A DNA stretch of 64,000 bases, taken from positions 3,641 to 67,640 of the forward strand of contig JADHZB010001995.1 in assembly GCA_015657535.1 (NCBI GenBank), in the 5' to 3' direction. How positions within the stretch are numbered: the first letter of the stretch is position 1; every line of letters begins with the position of its first letter. The notes beneath the pieces were generated by a model. It did not search any database and had not been told where the DNA came from. It was given only the letters and a program-made list of their open reading frames with translations. Source of the DNA: Nephromyces sp. MM_2019. Its lineage: Eukaryota; Apicomplexa; Aconoidasida; Nephromycida. Positions 34,001-46,409 of the stretch are shown piece by piece. The translations under genes were made by a program, and so were the position numbers.

Positions 34001-37000
34001 TTAATTGGAAGCCTTAATACAGTAAATTTTAGGTACTTGTTTTCTAATTTATACATACATTTGATTTGATAATAGGTTATGGTGAATGGATGGCCACATA
34101 TTATTGTTACTTCAATACCGGGTGTCCAGATATGTTCTAACGTACGTCAATTACTTTTTTAACCTAAAGACAATAGACAATGAATTGTTATGTAAATATT
34201 ATACACACTGAACCAACTATATCAATATTGAAATATTTCTCTATTTTCTATAACGATATATGTCTTCAAAACTAAAGACACCCACATTTTTATGACCATA
34301 AACTAACACTACCTGTATTGAATCTTAACTCAATAATTTTCTCATTTATTAATCCTGTGCTTACTAACTAGGACTATCTATTTGCTGATTTTGGTGAAGA
34401 ATATTATCGAAGATATTTTGCAAATTCAATGCATAATATTTACTCTGAAGTTTTATATTATAGACAATGTAATAAAAATATTATACTTTTTGCTTTCATT
34501 ACTATTTAATAAGCTTACAATGATTAATTTACAATGTCTTGAGCTTTTATGAAACTAAATATCAATGATTAAAATTGAATGAATTTATATTTACTGAAAA
34601 TAAAGCACATATAGATTTTAAAATATTGTGTTTGTGGCATAGATAGATTTAATAGCTCCGTTATTTTAGTAGCTATAGATTTCTATAAATTAAACTTGAT
34701 ATAAATATTTGTTTTTAAAGTTAGACCCCTAATTTAATGCTGAGTTATCATATTTAACTTTTTCAAATTTTCAGTGTACTCCTCAAAACGAGATAATGAA
34801 GAAATATTAAAATTTTCCAAGAAACAAGATCACTCATTCGAATACTTCAATCGCTGTCAGATGTGTAAGAAGGGAATAGATAACCTTGGAGGTATATAAA
34901 TTATCTTTACTAATTAATATATGAACAATATCAGTGAAAAAGAAATTTATTTTCAGAATTATAAAAATAAATCTCTAATCTTTTTATTACACAAATTATC
35001 CCTATACCTTCGCAGAAAAAAGATTGATAATGTGCGATGGCTGCTTTTGTGCATACCACCTCAATTGTATTGGTTTAGACTCATCATTCTTACACACTGA
35101 ACAAAATGGCTGGTTCTGCTCACATTGTGAAACTATAGCCGAGTAATAAATAGCTTCTTTATTTCATATTAGCAACTTTTAAGACCCTTAAACCCATTTC
35201 GTACTGTATATTTGTAAAATATATGAACACTTTTAGCAAAATTTACACATTTCGGAAATATCCTCAGAAGCTGGTTGCTAAACGTCCTATTGTTTTGAAT
35301 GACAGCCTAGAAGCATCAAAATGGGTAAATAGGCATAAATAATCAAATTATAACTAATTTATACTACTTAATAATTTTTAGTCATATTCTACTAACGAAA
35401 ACCAATACCATGTAAGCATCTCATTTGACAATAATTTGCTTGCCAATAAGCAGTCCACAATTCTTAATGAAGCCGAAATACATCAAACAACACAAACAAA
35501 CGACAAAAATATTGATAATCAAGTCAATTTTCCAAGGCTCACCCAACAATCACTCTCTTTCATTAATGGATTTATCAAACCTTGCTTTGGCTGTTATAGG
35601 CGCTTTAAAAATAAGCCAATAGCAGCAGCTATATGTCGGCTTTATTTCCTACACACATTACCCTCATATAATCAAAGAGTTGCAACCGATTATTCTACAA
35701 ATACACAAATAATCTTGCAAAATGGTAATTGCAGAAGTTTGTTTATTTTAAAATAAAAAATTATAAGAAAATCCCTTTGATTTCGTTTTCAATTAATATT
35801 TGATATAATGACGAGCAGTTTTGTTCTGATACATTCTGTCCATTCCGACCTTTGTAAGGCATATTTCTTATCATTCAAATTTTTATTATTATATATTTAA
35901 CTAATAGTTACCGATGCACTTTTGAATAGTGTATATTCTCATGAAGTATGCGAGAGAAATTTATCAATCTACAAAAACAAGTTAAACCAAGTCTTGGAAA
36001 TACTACGCTTAGAGCCTAACAAAATAATAGACATTTTCAAACCGTATGTTTACAATATTGTTCCGTTGAAACTTTGGTTTTTTTTTAGTTTTATTGTTAT
36101 TATGAACTTTCAATTTTAAAACATTTTGAACCAGTCTATTCATGTGATGTGTATACAGTCCTAATTCTGAGAAACATGATCAAAATAAGGATCTATCAGC
36201 TCATTTATGTGGGTCAGATGAAAGAATTTGTAGGGATGTTGATCATTTGAATTTATCAATAGATAAAATTCGAAACAACGAGATAGAAGGCAATGAGAAT
36301 ATTGATACCATTGAAAGTGGCTCTGAAATTTCACATTCATCAAACAATTGTGAATATTGGTGCCTAGAAGCAGAAAAACTGAAGCCTTGGTGTAAAGGTA
36401 AACCAACTAATGAATGATTTAATATGCTCATTGTTTTATCTTAAGAATTTTTCTAAACTGTTTTACCTTACTTTTCTCTCTTCTATTAACTTAAATAGAT
36501 AGAATATCTACTCGGGCTCAATTTTATATAACAAGGCAATTTTAAGCCTTTTATAAATATAGAATATTTCAGACATAATTACTATTTTAACTAAATATTT
36601 AATTTTCATCCTGATAGTTAAAAAATACCTTTGTTCTCATATGAAATTAGAAACTAAAATGTGTTGTGATATTTTTAAAATGTGAAACAATTTACCATTT
36701 AAATGTTTCTGAAGTATAGCATGAACTAAATTTGCTTCAGGTGTATATTGGAGCAAAGAGCAATTAGGATGGATTACACAAGTATGGAATGAAGAAACTG
36801 AAGAAAAATTCCAATGTATTCAACCCAATGAAAAACTTACACTACACGCTAGTTATAATATGGCAATAAAAGCTCATGAAGAATCATCTAAGGAAAGAGT
36901 ATTAAAATTAGTGGGATCATTACCACATTATGGATGCGTAAGATTTGTTCCCGAAACGTTTTGTTTTGAAGCACGTCACAGAAATCAAACAGTTACTTTT

Positions 37001-40000
37001 AACGTATTAGAATTGGGACTAAGGAATGCTTTTAATCGTGCCACGCTTTGGAAATCAAAGAAAAATAATAGTAATGAAAAGATTTATCTATATTACATAC
37101 TTTAAAACTTTCAATTGCATTATTTCAAGCTTTAAGTGCATATACATTACATCAATTCAACCACAAAAGTTAGTTTCTTTTTATTCTTACTATAACTTCA
37201 TTTTTTTTAAAACTAATTTTTAATATATATAAATTTAATTATGTAAATGAACCCTCCTTAAACATTATTACAGAACGAGCTTTTTCAATAAAAGAATCAC
37301 CCAAACTACCTAATAAAGAGTTAAAAAAGAAACAGAAATTAGGAGAATCACCAAGAGACCAACTTACTGTTTCCATTGGGTGTGATCGAGATAAATCTTG
37401 CTGTTATAGGTTAAATGATAACAAAATATTGAACATAAAACAAAATACTGAGATTTCCAACAAAAATTCGAAGAGTAAATCTAAAACCAATTTCGAACAA
37501 ACTACTAGTAAAAACAACTTATCCAATAAGAAAACAATCAAGAATGAAATTATTAAGGATAAGAAATGCAAAATCAAAAGCTCAAAAAAAAGTTTAAAAA
37601 CCGAGATCACTCTGAGTGAGGAGGCGGATTTATTGATGCCATACTTAGATGGTGTTAGCTGGTCAAAATATTCAAATTCTTGGATTGTACGTTATCTTTG
37701 CCCCAAATCACATCTTATACGTCACAAGAGATTCCTACCCAACAATACAGGTTCCATGAAATCAGCTTATCTAGCTGCATGCGAATTTGCACAATCTGAA
37801 CCAATAAAAGGAAATCTCCGTCCTTCAAAACCAAAATTGGATGATGAGGGGACACTTAGAAATGATATCGAGACCCTCAAACCTATTAAAACGGTGAGAG
37901 GTTTCAGTAAAATCGCACCTACAATGAATCAAATTATCTGATATGATACCCCTATATGTAATCAGTACACGTATTAAAATAGTGAGAAGATCATAAAAAT
38001 TCTAATGTATAATAAAACCAATGGCCTAATATATGATCCCTATTTATAATTGTTTGTCTCTTAGGTAAATAGTGAGACCCTTCAAATTGAAAAGCTATCT
38101 CCAGAAGAAAAAGTTGAATACTTCACTAAACAAGCAATTGAGATTTATCCAGGTTGTATGTCTGACCCTGTATTAAGTTGGATTACAACACCTCAATGTG
38201 GTTGGAAGGTGAGTTTGTGTGATGCTGGTGTGAAGAGCATTAAAACTTTTTATATTTCAAGGTATCAGAATAATGTGGCTACTGCTTTACGTAAGGCGAG
38301 TTGGTATGCAGAGTATGATGTTTCTCGCAAAATATATAGCCCTATACAAGCTCGAAATCAAGCTGATAACAATAAACTTTTTCACAGCATATATTCATTT
38401 GAAAACATCAAGTCTGAAACCATAAAAACAGATGATGTAAACTCGCTCATCGAAGGAGAGAATCCCTCCAAACCACTTACCACAGAGAATTTACCTAATT
38501 CTGTCAGTGAATACCAAATTTATAACTCAATTACAGCAGATGATGCTCTCAATACAGCTTTTGCATGCAATATAAGTCATGAACCAAAAACAGTTATGAA
38601 AGATAGCAGCTTAGATATACACGAAAACTATGATGTAATACCCAGCACTACTAAAATGTCTAGTTTCAAACCCCAAGATGAAATTTCCAAGCTGAGAACT
38701 ACTAAAAGAACATATCTTATTGACTCTAATAATGAAACAAAAGTAGAAGAATCGATAGATAATAACCCAACAGACACCAAAAGAAAATCGACAATCGATG
38801 ATATCCCATCAAACAATATTCGTGAACAAACTATTAAGAACAAAACACAGGAGCACGAGAAGCTTAAGCAATATAATAATGAGATATACAACAAAATGAG
38901 AGGAGTGAATATTCAATCGGAATCTAGACAATGCTCAAAGACTAATGAAAATACCCAGAACATTAATAACAACAGTGACTGTTATCATCCTATGGTTGAT
39001 GTAGAGACACAAGTATCTGACTGCCAGATGTCAATGGATGGGCAACTGTTTGATAGCTATAACAACACATCGCAAAATAATGAAACGAAAATAAGGCTTA
39101 ATAACGTGCCTACAGGATCTCAAAAAAATGCAAATACTCATAAAAACCTAAGTATCACACCTTCTAATGACAAATCATCTAGGTATGATGATGTTGGATT
39201 AATATTTAGAAGATATGCTACGGGTCAACCGACTCATCCAAACCTTGATTGGATTGACGGTGATGTAAACTCTGTAGGTTATTGGGTAGCAGAAATTGCT
39301 AACATCAAAAAACGATTTAAAGTTTCTCTGTATAAAAGACCAGCTGTAGCTGTGAGAGAAGCTTACTTATTAGCAATTGAATGGATCAATCAATCTAAGA
39401 CTTCTTCAACCATTGACTCTAATTTTTCAAAGAGCAATAAAAAGAAATCAGAGAAAAAATATAATGCTCTGAATAAAGAAACATTTAACACAAATGAAGA
39501 AGATCTTTTAGCAAAAATAAAGTTTGATAAGAACCTTGAACAATCCAATAAAATTCATGCTAAAAATTTTATTAAACATACTAAAGAAACAAATAATAAG
39601 GATAAGTTATTAAAATCTAGTAAGCTTGATAAACTAGAAATTAATAGTAAAACCATCGAATCACAATTCCAAATTACTATGCCTTCAAAGGTAGGAAATA
39701 GCACAAAAGAATATCATAGGCAACTTGAAGAATTATCAAAAGTATTTGTTGATGGAAAATATATAACATATGAATCGCATAAGACAACTCTAGTAGGCAC
39801 CTTTCAGGGTAAGAAAAAGTATTCAGGTGTGGTCAAGAGAGGATTTGCTGAGGCATTCAAAAGAGTTTACGATTTTTTAAATGATGCTATCTCATCAATA
39901 CCAGTTAAGGATCAACCTCAAGACTTAATTGAAATACTTCAGTATTTTGCATCAAATAATAATAAAAAAGATGCAAGAATTAACAAAACACCTGATATAG

Positions 40001-41210
40001 ATCATGATAATGAAACTGATATAGTGAAAGCTGATTATGTTAATTGGAGTCCTTCATCTCAAAAAAGTATTATTTCTGGTACACCTTGCCAATCCCATAT
40101 GTTATCAAACACTGTAAGTGAAACAACAGGACACACAAGTCCATTAAATGCTATAGAAACATCTAAACAAGTTATCGATGAGACACATTCAGGTGTACAA
40201 TCTAAAATGGTAAAATCTCTTTTGAATACACCTAAACAAAATCCGTTATTTTTTGATACACCGAAGGAATCAGTTATAGCACTAAACATCCCAGAAAAAT
40301 CTAATCCGCCATCCAATAATGCAAACCTGGTTATGGCTAAATCTTCACTACTTCATAATGCCAAGAAATATATAGAAAGTGATAAATTTCACGTGAAGGT
40401 ATAATTTACTTGAGATTGATTAACTTCTATATAAATACATGTATATATATTCCTAATATAGTATTATTATCTTTAAATGATTTTATTTTATGAACATATT
40501 TCATTACATTAGAAGGCTAAACATCAAACACAAATAATTGAGAAGAAAATAGTTCCCAAAGAAAGACTACAAATACAAAATAAAAATGGTATAAAGATTT
40601 AAAAATGATCATAATTACCCATTAAATTCATTATATATCATTATACCAAAAACTTTAGAATTGATAATTAGCTTTTCATTTAATTGAAATGTACCAAATT
40701 TTTATTTTATTGAATTTTTTTTTTACTATATATTTAAAATTTATCTACTCTCCTCCATTAATCTTCTTCAAATTAAAAACTTTACACAAACTCATTACAG
40801 CTAACGAGCAGGCACTGATACAGCCGCTTAATCATTCAAAAATATTTAAGGGCTCATTAGCAATTCCATTAATCCCAAATGACTTTCACAAATCAGCCAC
40901 AAAAGAAAATTTTTCAGGCAAATCCTCACCCAATTTAAGTTCCAAAACATGGTCAGGGTCATCATTAAGCTCTTCTTGTAGCCTATCCAGTGACACAGAA
41001 GATCTGAGTAGTCTATGTTCACTTAATTCGTTATCAGACTTTTCTGTTTCTGGTAAGAAACAACTACCAAAAACAAAAAATCGAGACGTAAGTAGAGAGA
41101 TCACTTATAATGATAACTTTACTTACAATTTGGAAGATCAAGCAAACTTAATCACATCCATTGCAAAAGAACGTCGTGAAGTTATGAAAGGAATTAGCAT
41201 GGCTGAATAA
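31007..41210 (+). CDS. Giant PHD-finger protein with multiple AP2-like DNA-binding modules
   Basis: A putative chromatin-associated transcription regulator of about 2,330 residues. Eighteen exons with GT/AG borders all join in phase: 31007-31523, 31584-31853, 31918-32861, 33227-33362, 33634-33776, 34076-34141, 34372-34468, 34775-34891, 35016-35142, 35237-35324, 35382-35724, 35908-36043, 36159-36397, 36741-37070, 37274-37893, 38065-40398, 40513-40588 and 40801-41210. The N-terminal 580 residues are Ser/Asn-rich. Exons 4-7 form a compact aromatic-rich segment of unknown fold (MVNGWPHIIV, DYLFADFGEEYYRRYF). A PHD finger sits at about 751-803 (CQMC, CDGC, HLNC, WFCSHC). AP2-like modules follow: GVYWSKEQLGWITQVW (about 1075), VRFVPETFCFEARHRN (about 1135), DGVSWSKYSNSWIVRY (about 1307), SWITTPQCGWKVSL (about 1429), GYWVAEIANIKKRFKV (about 1795) and VFVDGKYITYESHK (about 1955). 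The C-terminus is Ser-rich. The first, third, fourth and fifth modules are most convincing. Small in-between exons could be missed around 35820. Confidence 0.8.
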
Positions 41211-42513
41211 TCATCATGCAATTTATTTCTAGCATATGACGTATTTCATTTCAATTTTGATTTATGCTTTGCGTTGTAGCAATTGAAGTGTTCTATGTGA
41301 ATTATCTAAATTAATTTTAATTTCAATACACCAAATGTAACATGTTAATTCTTAGACACCAAGATTATTTTTCTTAAATATGATTCTCATATAAAGTATT
41401 AAATATTTAAACTAAACTCTTTGAAGCTTGGATCAGTAATGCTTATAATTCCTTTTTAAGTATAAAAATACTTATTTCCTGGATAACTCGAAATAATCTT
41501 ATTTATAATTTTTTTAGGATGTTTTTGTTTTGTATTTTTGTTTTTATTTTTACAATTATTTTTGGAAAAAGTTATTCAAGTAAAGTAAACTTTGATTTTT
41601 TTTATATTTAATATATCCATATATTGAACTATAATAAAAATTCATTACGATATTCATATATTTGATAAATTGATTTTATCTTATAAATTTTCACTATCAC
41701 TTTTTACCATTCTACTCAAGCGCGCTTGGTTTATAACATTTATTAAATTAAATTGTTATATTCGTAACCTATAACAGATGTACAATTACAAAATTTATGA
41801 AATTGAAGTAATTTCTTGAGATAATTCTAAGTTTTTATTTAAATTTAAAATTATCAGGTATGATTATATATTTTATATCATTGTAAAAATATATATCCAA
41901 TTAATTAAATTTATAGAAAAATATAATATAAATTGATATAAAAATGGAATTCAAAGGAAGAATAAAAATTGTTGCAAGGTTTTTCCTCCCTTTAAGAGAA
42001 AATCTATAATTTACAATTCTCAATAGATATTCAAAAATTTAGGTAATCCATCGTAATTCCTTAAGAAGTATTAAGTTTAGATTGTATAGACATCAGAACA
42101 TGCCTATATATACATATAGCTCTATAAAAGTATTCATAAATAATTTGTCTTACATAAGTTAAGTTATATTTATTGTAGGTATATTTATTATTCAGCAATT
42201 TTGAGAAGGTTAAGATTTTTATATAATTCAATGGAATTGTAAAAAAGTAGATATATATTGCTCAAATAGGTGAGATCAAATGAAAAAGGTTAAGTTTACT
42301 AAAAATAGTTACTCAGAGTTGGAACATAAGTTTTAAAAAAAGATATAAAAAATATAGTAAAATTATTATTCCTCCTAAGTTTTCCTGATTATTTATGTAT
42401 ATTAATTTTGAATAATATATTTTAAATTATGAGGTTCTTTTAAGGGTAGTATCAATTGTTGCAACCAGTTCAAAAAAACATATAGTCATCGGTTTAAATA
42501 AGTACACAAACCA
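41211..42513. other. Intergenic region between convergent genes
   Basis: About 1.3 kb of very AT-rich DNA holding the 3' ends of the PHD/AP2 gene and the FAM210-like gene. Nothing else was recognised. Confidence 0.55.
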
Positions 42514-43392
42514 CTACTTCTTGGATTTATGTAACCATTTGTAAGCATAGGGTACAATAGCTAAGGTAATCAGTGCTCTTAGTGGTTCGATAATTTTACA
42601 AGCAATCCAAGCTAATAAAAATTTTCCTTGAGTGCTGTCAATTTTGTTTAGTTGTTCGGTATCAAAGTGATCTTGTAGCTGAAGTTTTTCAACCAATTTG
42701 ATCAGGTCATCCGCAGAAATTAGGCCTTGAGAAAAAGTTATGTAAAGTAAAGCTAAGGAAGATATGTAGACCCCTATATATGTAAAGATTCCTAGATAAC
42801 CATACTTTCTCCAAAATTCCATTAATCCATGTTTTGCGGATGCAGATTTCTGATAGAATTTGTGTTTGTAATTTTTTAAAATCTTACGGCGCTCGACTGA
42901 GATAATTTTATTTCTCAAAGTAAAATTCGTTCTGAACTGCCGTCCACGTAGTATCAAATTATGGAAGTATTTTGATGCACGGATACGACTGTTTATAACA
43001 AATTTGGACTGTAGTAGCCGTTTAATATATTCCTTTTTTAAGGGTGTTTTAGGAAATTGAGTTGCTAATCTTTTAAGGTTGAGTTTTCTATTCTTTGGAA
43101 CTTGTGCTTTGATTAGTCTTTGGTGCTCAAGATTATGGTTAGAGGAGTGAGAAATATCTCGATAGAAGATGGATGAAAATTTATTATTATTTGTCATAGG
43201 GTTGTTGATTGTCTTTAGTCGTGTTAGATTATGTGTTAAGTAACCTCTAGGGTATGTAATATTCTGTAAGGAAGGTAGATTTGATCTCCTCCAGTAGCTA
43301 CTGTGATATACTGTAAGGTTACCATGGTTATTTAGATTGGGTATAAAAATGTGATTTCTTGTTTTTAGCAAATAATGAATAATTCGATTCAT
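42514..43392 (-). CDS. FAM210/DUF1279-like mitochondrial membrane protein
   Basis: A single exon of 292 residues. The N-terminal 60-70 residues are basic, rich in Arg/Asn/His and poor in acid residues, as expected of a mitochondrial targeting presequence. The C-terminal part has the DUF1279 layout: FWRKYGYLGIFTYIGVYISSL running into a first membrane segment, a short amphipathic stretch (ADDLIKLVEKLQL), then a second hydrophobic segment around KIIEPLRALITLAIVPYAY. In other eukaryotes FAM210 proteins sit in mitochondrial membranes and affect mitochondrial protein expression and morphology; the role here is inferred from family only. The basic middle region (about 95-190) is lineage-specific. 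The ATG at 43392 is the first in frame. Confidence 0.75.
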   Translation of the reverse strand: MNRIIHYLLKTRNHIFIPNLNNHGNLTVYHSSYWRRSNLPSLQNITYPRGYLTHNLTRLKTINNPMTNNNKFSSIFYRDISHSSNHNLEHQRLIKAQVPKNRKLNLKRLATQFPKTPLKKEYIKRLLQSKFVINSRIRASKYFHNLILRGRQFRTNFTLRNKIISVERRKILKNYKHKFYQKSASAKHGLMEFWRKYGYLGIFTYIGVYISSLALLYITFSQGLISADDLIKLVEKLQLQDHFDTEQLNKIDSTQGKFLLAWIACKIIEPLRALITLAIVPYAYKWLHKSKK

Positions 43393-44654
43393 TCTCTTAG
43401 GATTTGGTAATAATTTGAACGTGATGTGTATTCATAAAGAGAATATACATAGTTATTTATTAAAATAATAATGATTATAAAATTGCTTATATACAAACAT
43501 TTGCTACCTCTCCTCTGTGATATATAAGCATTATGTTTGAATCATATATACTTGTACGATATGTAGAAGGATTGACAAGAGTTTGAAGTTAAAAAGTTAG
43601 TTACACACTTTTAATTCGACCATCTTAAAACCATGAAACTGTGAGCTCAATGATAGGTTGAAGCAACACAGTTATACTATTAAATTATGCCTTGAAAGCT
43701 ATATTTAGTTAAAAGCAAGCTGAATTACTCTGGCTCTACACTTGCAAAAAGTATCTTTTGCATTTAACATAATTGATGTGTTAAAATGTGTATTGCTGAG
43801 CTTTAGTCAACATGTTTTGTAAATTTTTTTATTTAAATATTTCTTATTCATAGTCTAATCTTATATTTTTAAATATAAATCGTTATGTCTAGTTTATACT
43901 TGATATTAAATTAATTTAATAATCACTCTAAGATTTTAAGCTTTGAATTTTGAAAATTCATAATTAAATTTAGCATTTATAAAATTGATTAAATGTTATT
44001 AGTAAGTTATTAAATTTTTTTAAAACTCAGATTGAGACAATTCTTTCAGTGTTTATATTTGTCTTATTGTTTTTGTTTTAGTTATATATTCATGTTTATT
44101 ATTGGGTTAATTTATTTTATCATAAACAATTGTGTGTAATGGATTTGTTAGGTTTATACATTTGCCTCGTGAAGAAACTTTTAGTCTAACATTCTTATGT
44201 GTGTTTGTTTCGATAATATTCTCTTTATCTCAATACATAACTAGCCGAGTTAGAGTAAAATGAAAGTAAAATCATTGCAAATTGTAATATTATGCTATGT
44301 GATTTGTGTCTGTAAATAGTTTTGCAACTTCATTGTAAATTAAATATAAATTTGGTCTCGTAAAGATACAAATCTTATTAATGTGATTTTGTCACCAGAA
44401 CAACGATATATAATGTGTTTGAAATGTTAGCAATGCATTTATATGACATGGTAAGAGTAAGTGCATTTTATTTGAAGATATAGGTTTGTAAGCAAATTAA
44501 ATAGAGTATTAAAAATATAATTCAGAAACGTACAAGTTGAAGCGTTTTGTTTATCTAAGTATGTCTGCTTATTTTTGGTCGTTTTGTTGGCATCTCAAGT
44601 GAGTTTGTGATAAGTTTATAAATCATATATTAAAAACCTGAAGAGTTCCATAAA
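43393..44654. other. Intergenic region
   Basis: About 1.3 kb between two minus-strand genes: the 3' end of the PITSLRE kinase and the upstream region of the FAM210-like gene. No exon or RNA gene was recognised. Confidence 0.55.
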
Positions 44655-46409
44655 TTAATAAGCTCTATGAGCTTTTGCAGGATTTGAGGTTAAATGGCGT
44701 GAAGTTTCTTTGTTTGATTTTTGTTGCTCTAGCTCTGATAAAAATTGTTCTGCATCTACTCGTACACCAAATCGGAAAGAAGCATCGTGGAATTCTTCTT
44801 GTAACTTCTTCTCATCTACTTCCAATTTTGAATCTTTATGCTTTTTGCGCCTTGCTTGGCTGTTAGTTTCGGGGACTGTTGGCATACGACCTATGGGTTG
44901 AGGAGCAGGTTTCTCAACAGTGAAGTATGGATGCTTTATTGCTTCAGCTGCAGATATTCGTTTTTCGGGGCAGAGTTCTAATAAACGCTGGAGCAAGTCT
45001 AAACCAGCTTCTGAGAGGCTACCAGATGCAGCAGAAAAATAATTATTATAGAATGGGAATTGTTCCCTCCAGCTAGCCTTGTGATTTGCCAAACGTGGGA
45101 ATGAGTTCCTTTTGCAGGCTGGTAAGTTGTTGAACCCGGGCCATAAATTTTCATTTGGGGAACCACAAAGCTTAAATATTCGTCCAAGTGTGGCTTCTTC
45201 TCCAGACCCGGGGAATAAAGGTTTTCTTAGCACTATTTCTCCAAATATACACCCTACCGACCACATGTCTACTGCTTGTGTGTATTTTTGTTGTCCTAAT
45301 ATTAATTCGGGGGCCCTATACCAAAGTGTAATCACATTGTGTGTATAAGGGCGAATAGGATCACCAAATTTTCGAGCCATACCAAAATCACATAACTTTA
45401 ATTCTCCTTTATTTGAATAAAGGAGGTTGGATGTTTTTAGATCACGGTGAATTACCCAATTTTTGTGTAGATAGTTGATAGCGTGTAGTAGTTGCAAGAG
45501 TAAGCATTTTCTTTCAGAAACTGAAAATTCAGGTTTATTATTGTCTAAAAGAGCCTTTAATTCATGTTCAACATAATCCATAACCATGAATACTTGATCA
45601 GGGCCATTACCTACAACAACTTCCCTAACGAGGACAATATTTGGGTGGTCAAGTTCTAATAGGATTGAAATTTCTCTTAGGCAAGTTATGGGGAAGCCTT
45701 CTTCCCATAATTTTTTGTGGTATTTAATGTGTTTCATAGCTACGATTTCGCCGGTAAGCTTATTTTGAGCTCTGAAAACAGTTCCATAGGTCCCTTCGGA
45801 TATCTTATTCAACTTTTTGTAGATATCAACCCGTGCACATCCATTCAGCAGTGAGTTATGCGTTCGATGAGGTGTAAGTTCGATGTTATGTTTTTGGTTT
45901 TGTCGTGTGTCTTCATTTGCTAGCACATCATCTCTTGACTTAGCCATAGGTGTTTCGGGTGAAGATGATCTCCATCTATCATGTACATCCCTTTCATCAA
46001 CTGGTGCTTCTGAAGATGTTTGTGTAAGGTGTTCTGGGGTTAAGAGCGCTTCTTCATTTTCAGAGTCATCGGTGTAGTTTTCATGTGTATTACAAATTTT
46101 ATCTGATGTAGATGTTATGAGCTTTTCTTGTGCTTTTTGTTGAGTAGAATGTGTGGAGTTTGTATCCCCTTCCCCTGTGTGTGAGTCATGGGGTTCATGG
46201 GTTGTCTGTTCGAGGTTGCCTGATTTGGTTAGTCTTGGTTGTGAATTTGGGGTGTGCGAGCTGGAAGAGGATTCTTGAGTGAGGGGAGATATGTTGTTGG
46301 AATTACTTTCTATTTCCTCATACTGTATGGGAGAATGGATAGATGGTGAAGAGATTGGTGGTATTTTTGGTGGTGGTGATGGAGTTAATAAGGGAGATTC
46401 ATCAGACAT
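44655..46409 (-). CDS. PITSLRE-type cyclin-dependent kinase (CDK11/CRK1-like)
   Basis: A Ser/Thr protein kinase of the CDK10/CDK11 group, which acts in transcription, splicing and cell-cycle control. A single exon encodes 584 residues. Residues 1 to about 195 are Ser/Thr/Pro/Glu-rich and look disordered. The kinase domain covers about 199-500: glycine loop ISEGTYGTVFRAQ, catalytic lysine in VAMKHIKY, the cyclin-binding helix FPITCLREI (the PITSLRE motif with S to C), catalytic loop VIHRDLKTSNLL, DFGMAR, T-loop YTHNVITLWYRAPE and QAVDMWSVGCIFGE. All key catalytic residues are present, so it should be active. The C-terminal tail of about 85 residues is basic/acidic and helical. The PITCLRE variant and the RPYTHNV T-loop separate it from CDK1-like paralogues. 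In Plasmodium the equivalent family is called CRK1; orthology is inferred. Confidence 0.93.
   Translation of the reverse strand: MSDESPLLTPSPPPKIPPISSPSIHSPIQYEEIESNSNNISPLTQESSSSSHTPNSQPRLTKSGNLEQTTHEPHDSHTGEGDTNSTHSTQQKAQEKLITSTSDKICNTHENYTDDSENEEALLTPEHLTQTSSEAPVDERDVHDRWRSSSPETPMAKSRDDVLANEDTRQNQKHNIELTPHRTHNSLLNGCARVDIYKKLNKISEGTYGTVFRAQNKLTGEIVAMKHIKYHKKLWEEGFPITCLREISILLELDHPNIVLVREVVVGNGPDQVFMVMDYVEHELKALLDNNKPEFSVSERKCLLLQLLHAINYLHKNWVIHRDLKTSNLLYSNKGELKLCDFGMARKFGDPIRPYTHNVITLWYRAPELILGQQKYTQAVDMWSVGCIFGEIVLRKPLFPGSGEEATLGRIFKLCGSPNENLWPGFNNLPACKRNSFPRLANHKASWREQFPFYNNYFSAASGSLSEAGLDLLQRLLELCPEKRISAAEAIKHPYFTVEKPAPQPIGRMPTVPETNSQARRKKHKDSKLEVDEKKLQEEFHDASFRFGVRVDAEQFLSELEQQKSNKETSRHLTSNPAKAHRAY

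Noticed and set aside
35819..35857. Extra exon in the PHD/AP2 gene (phase with a Cys pair FCSDTFC)
   Set aside because: The frame and splice phases do not fit between the exons ending at 35724 and starting at 35908; leaving it out keeps the frame open.
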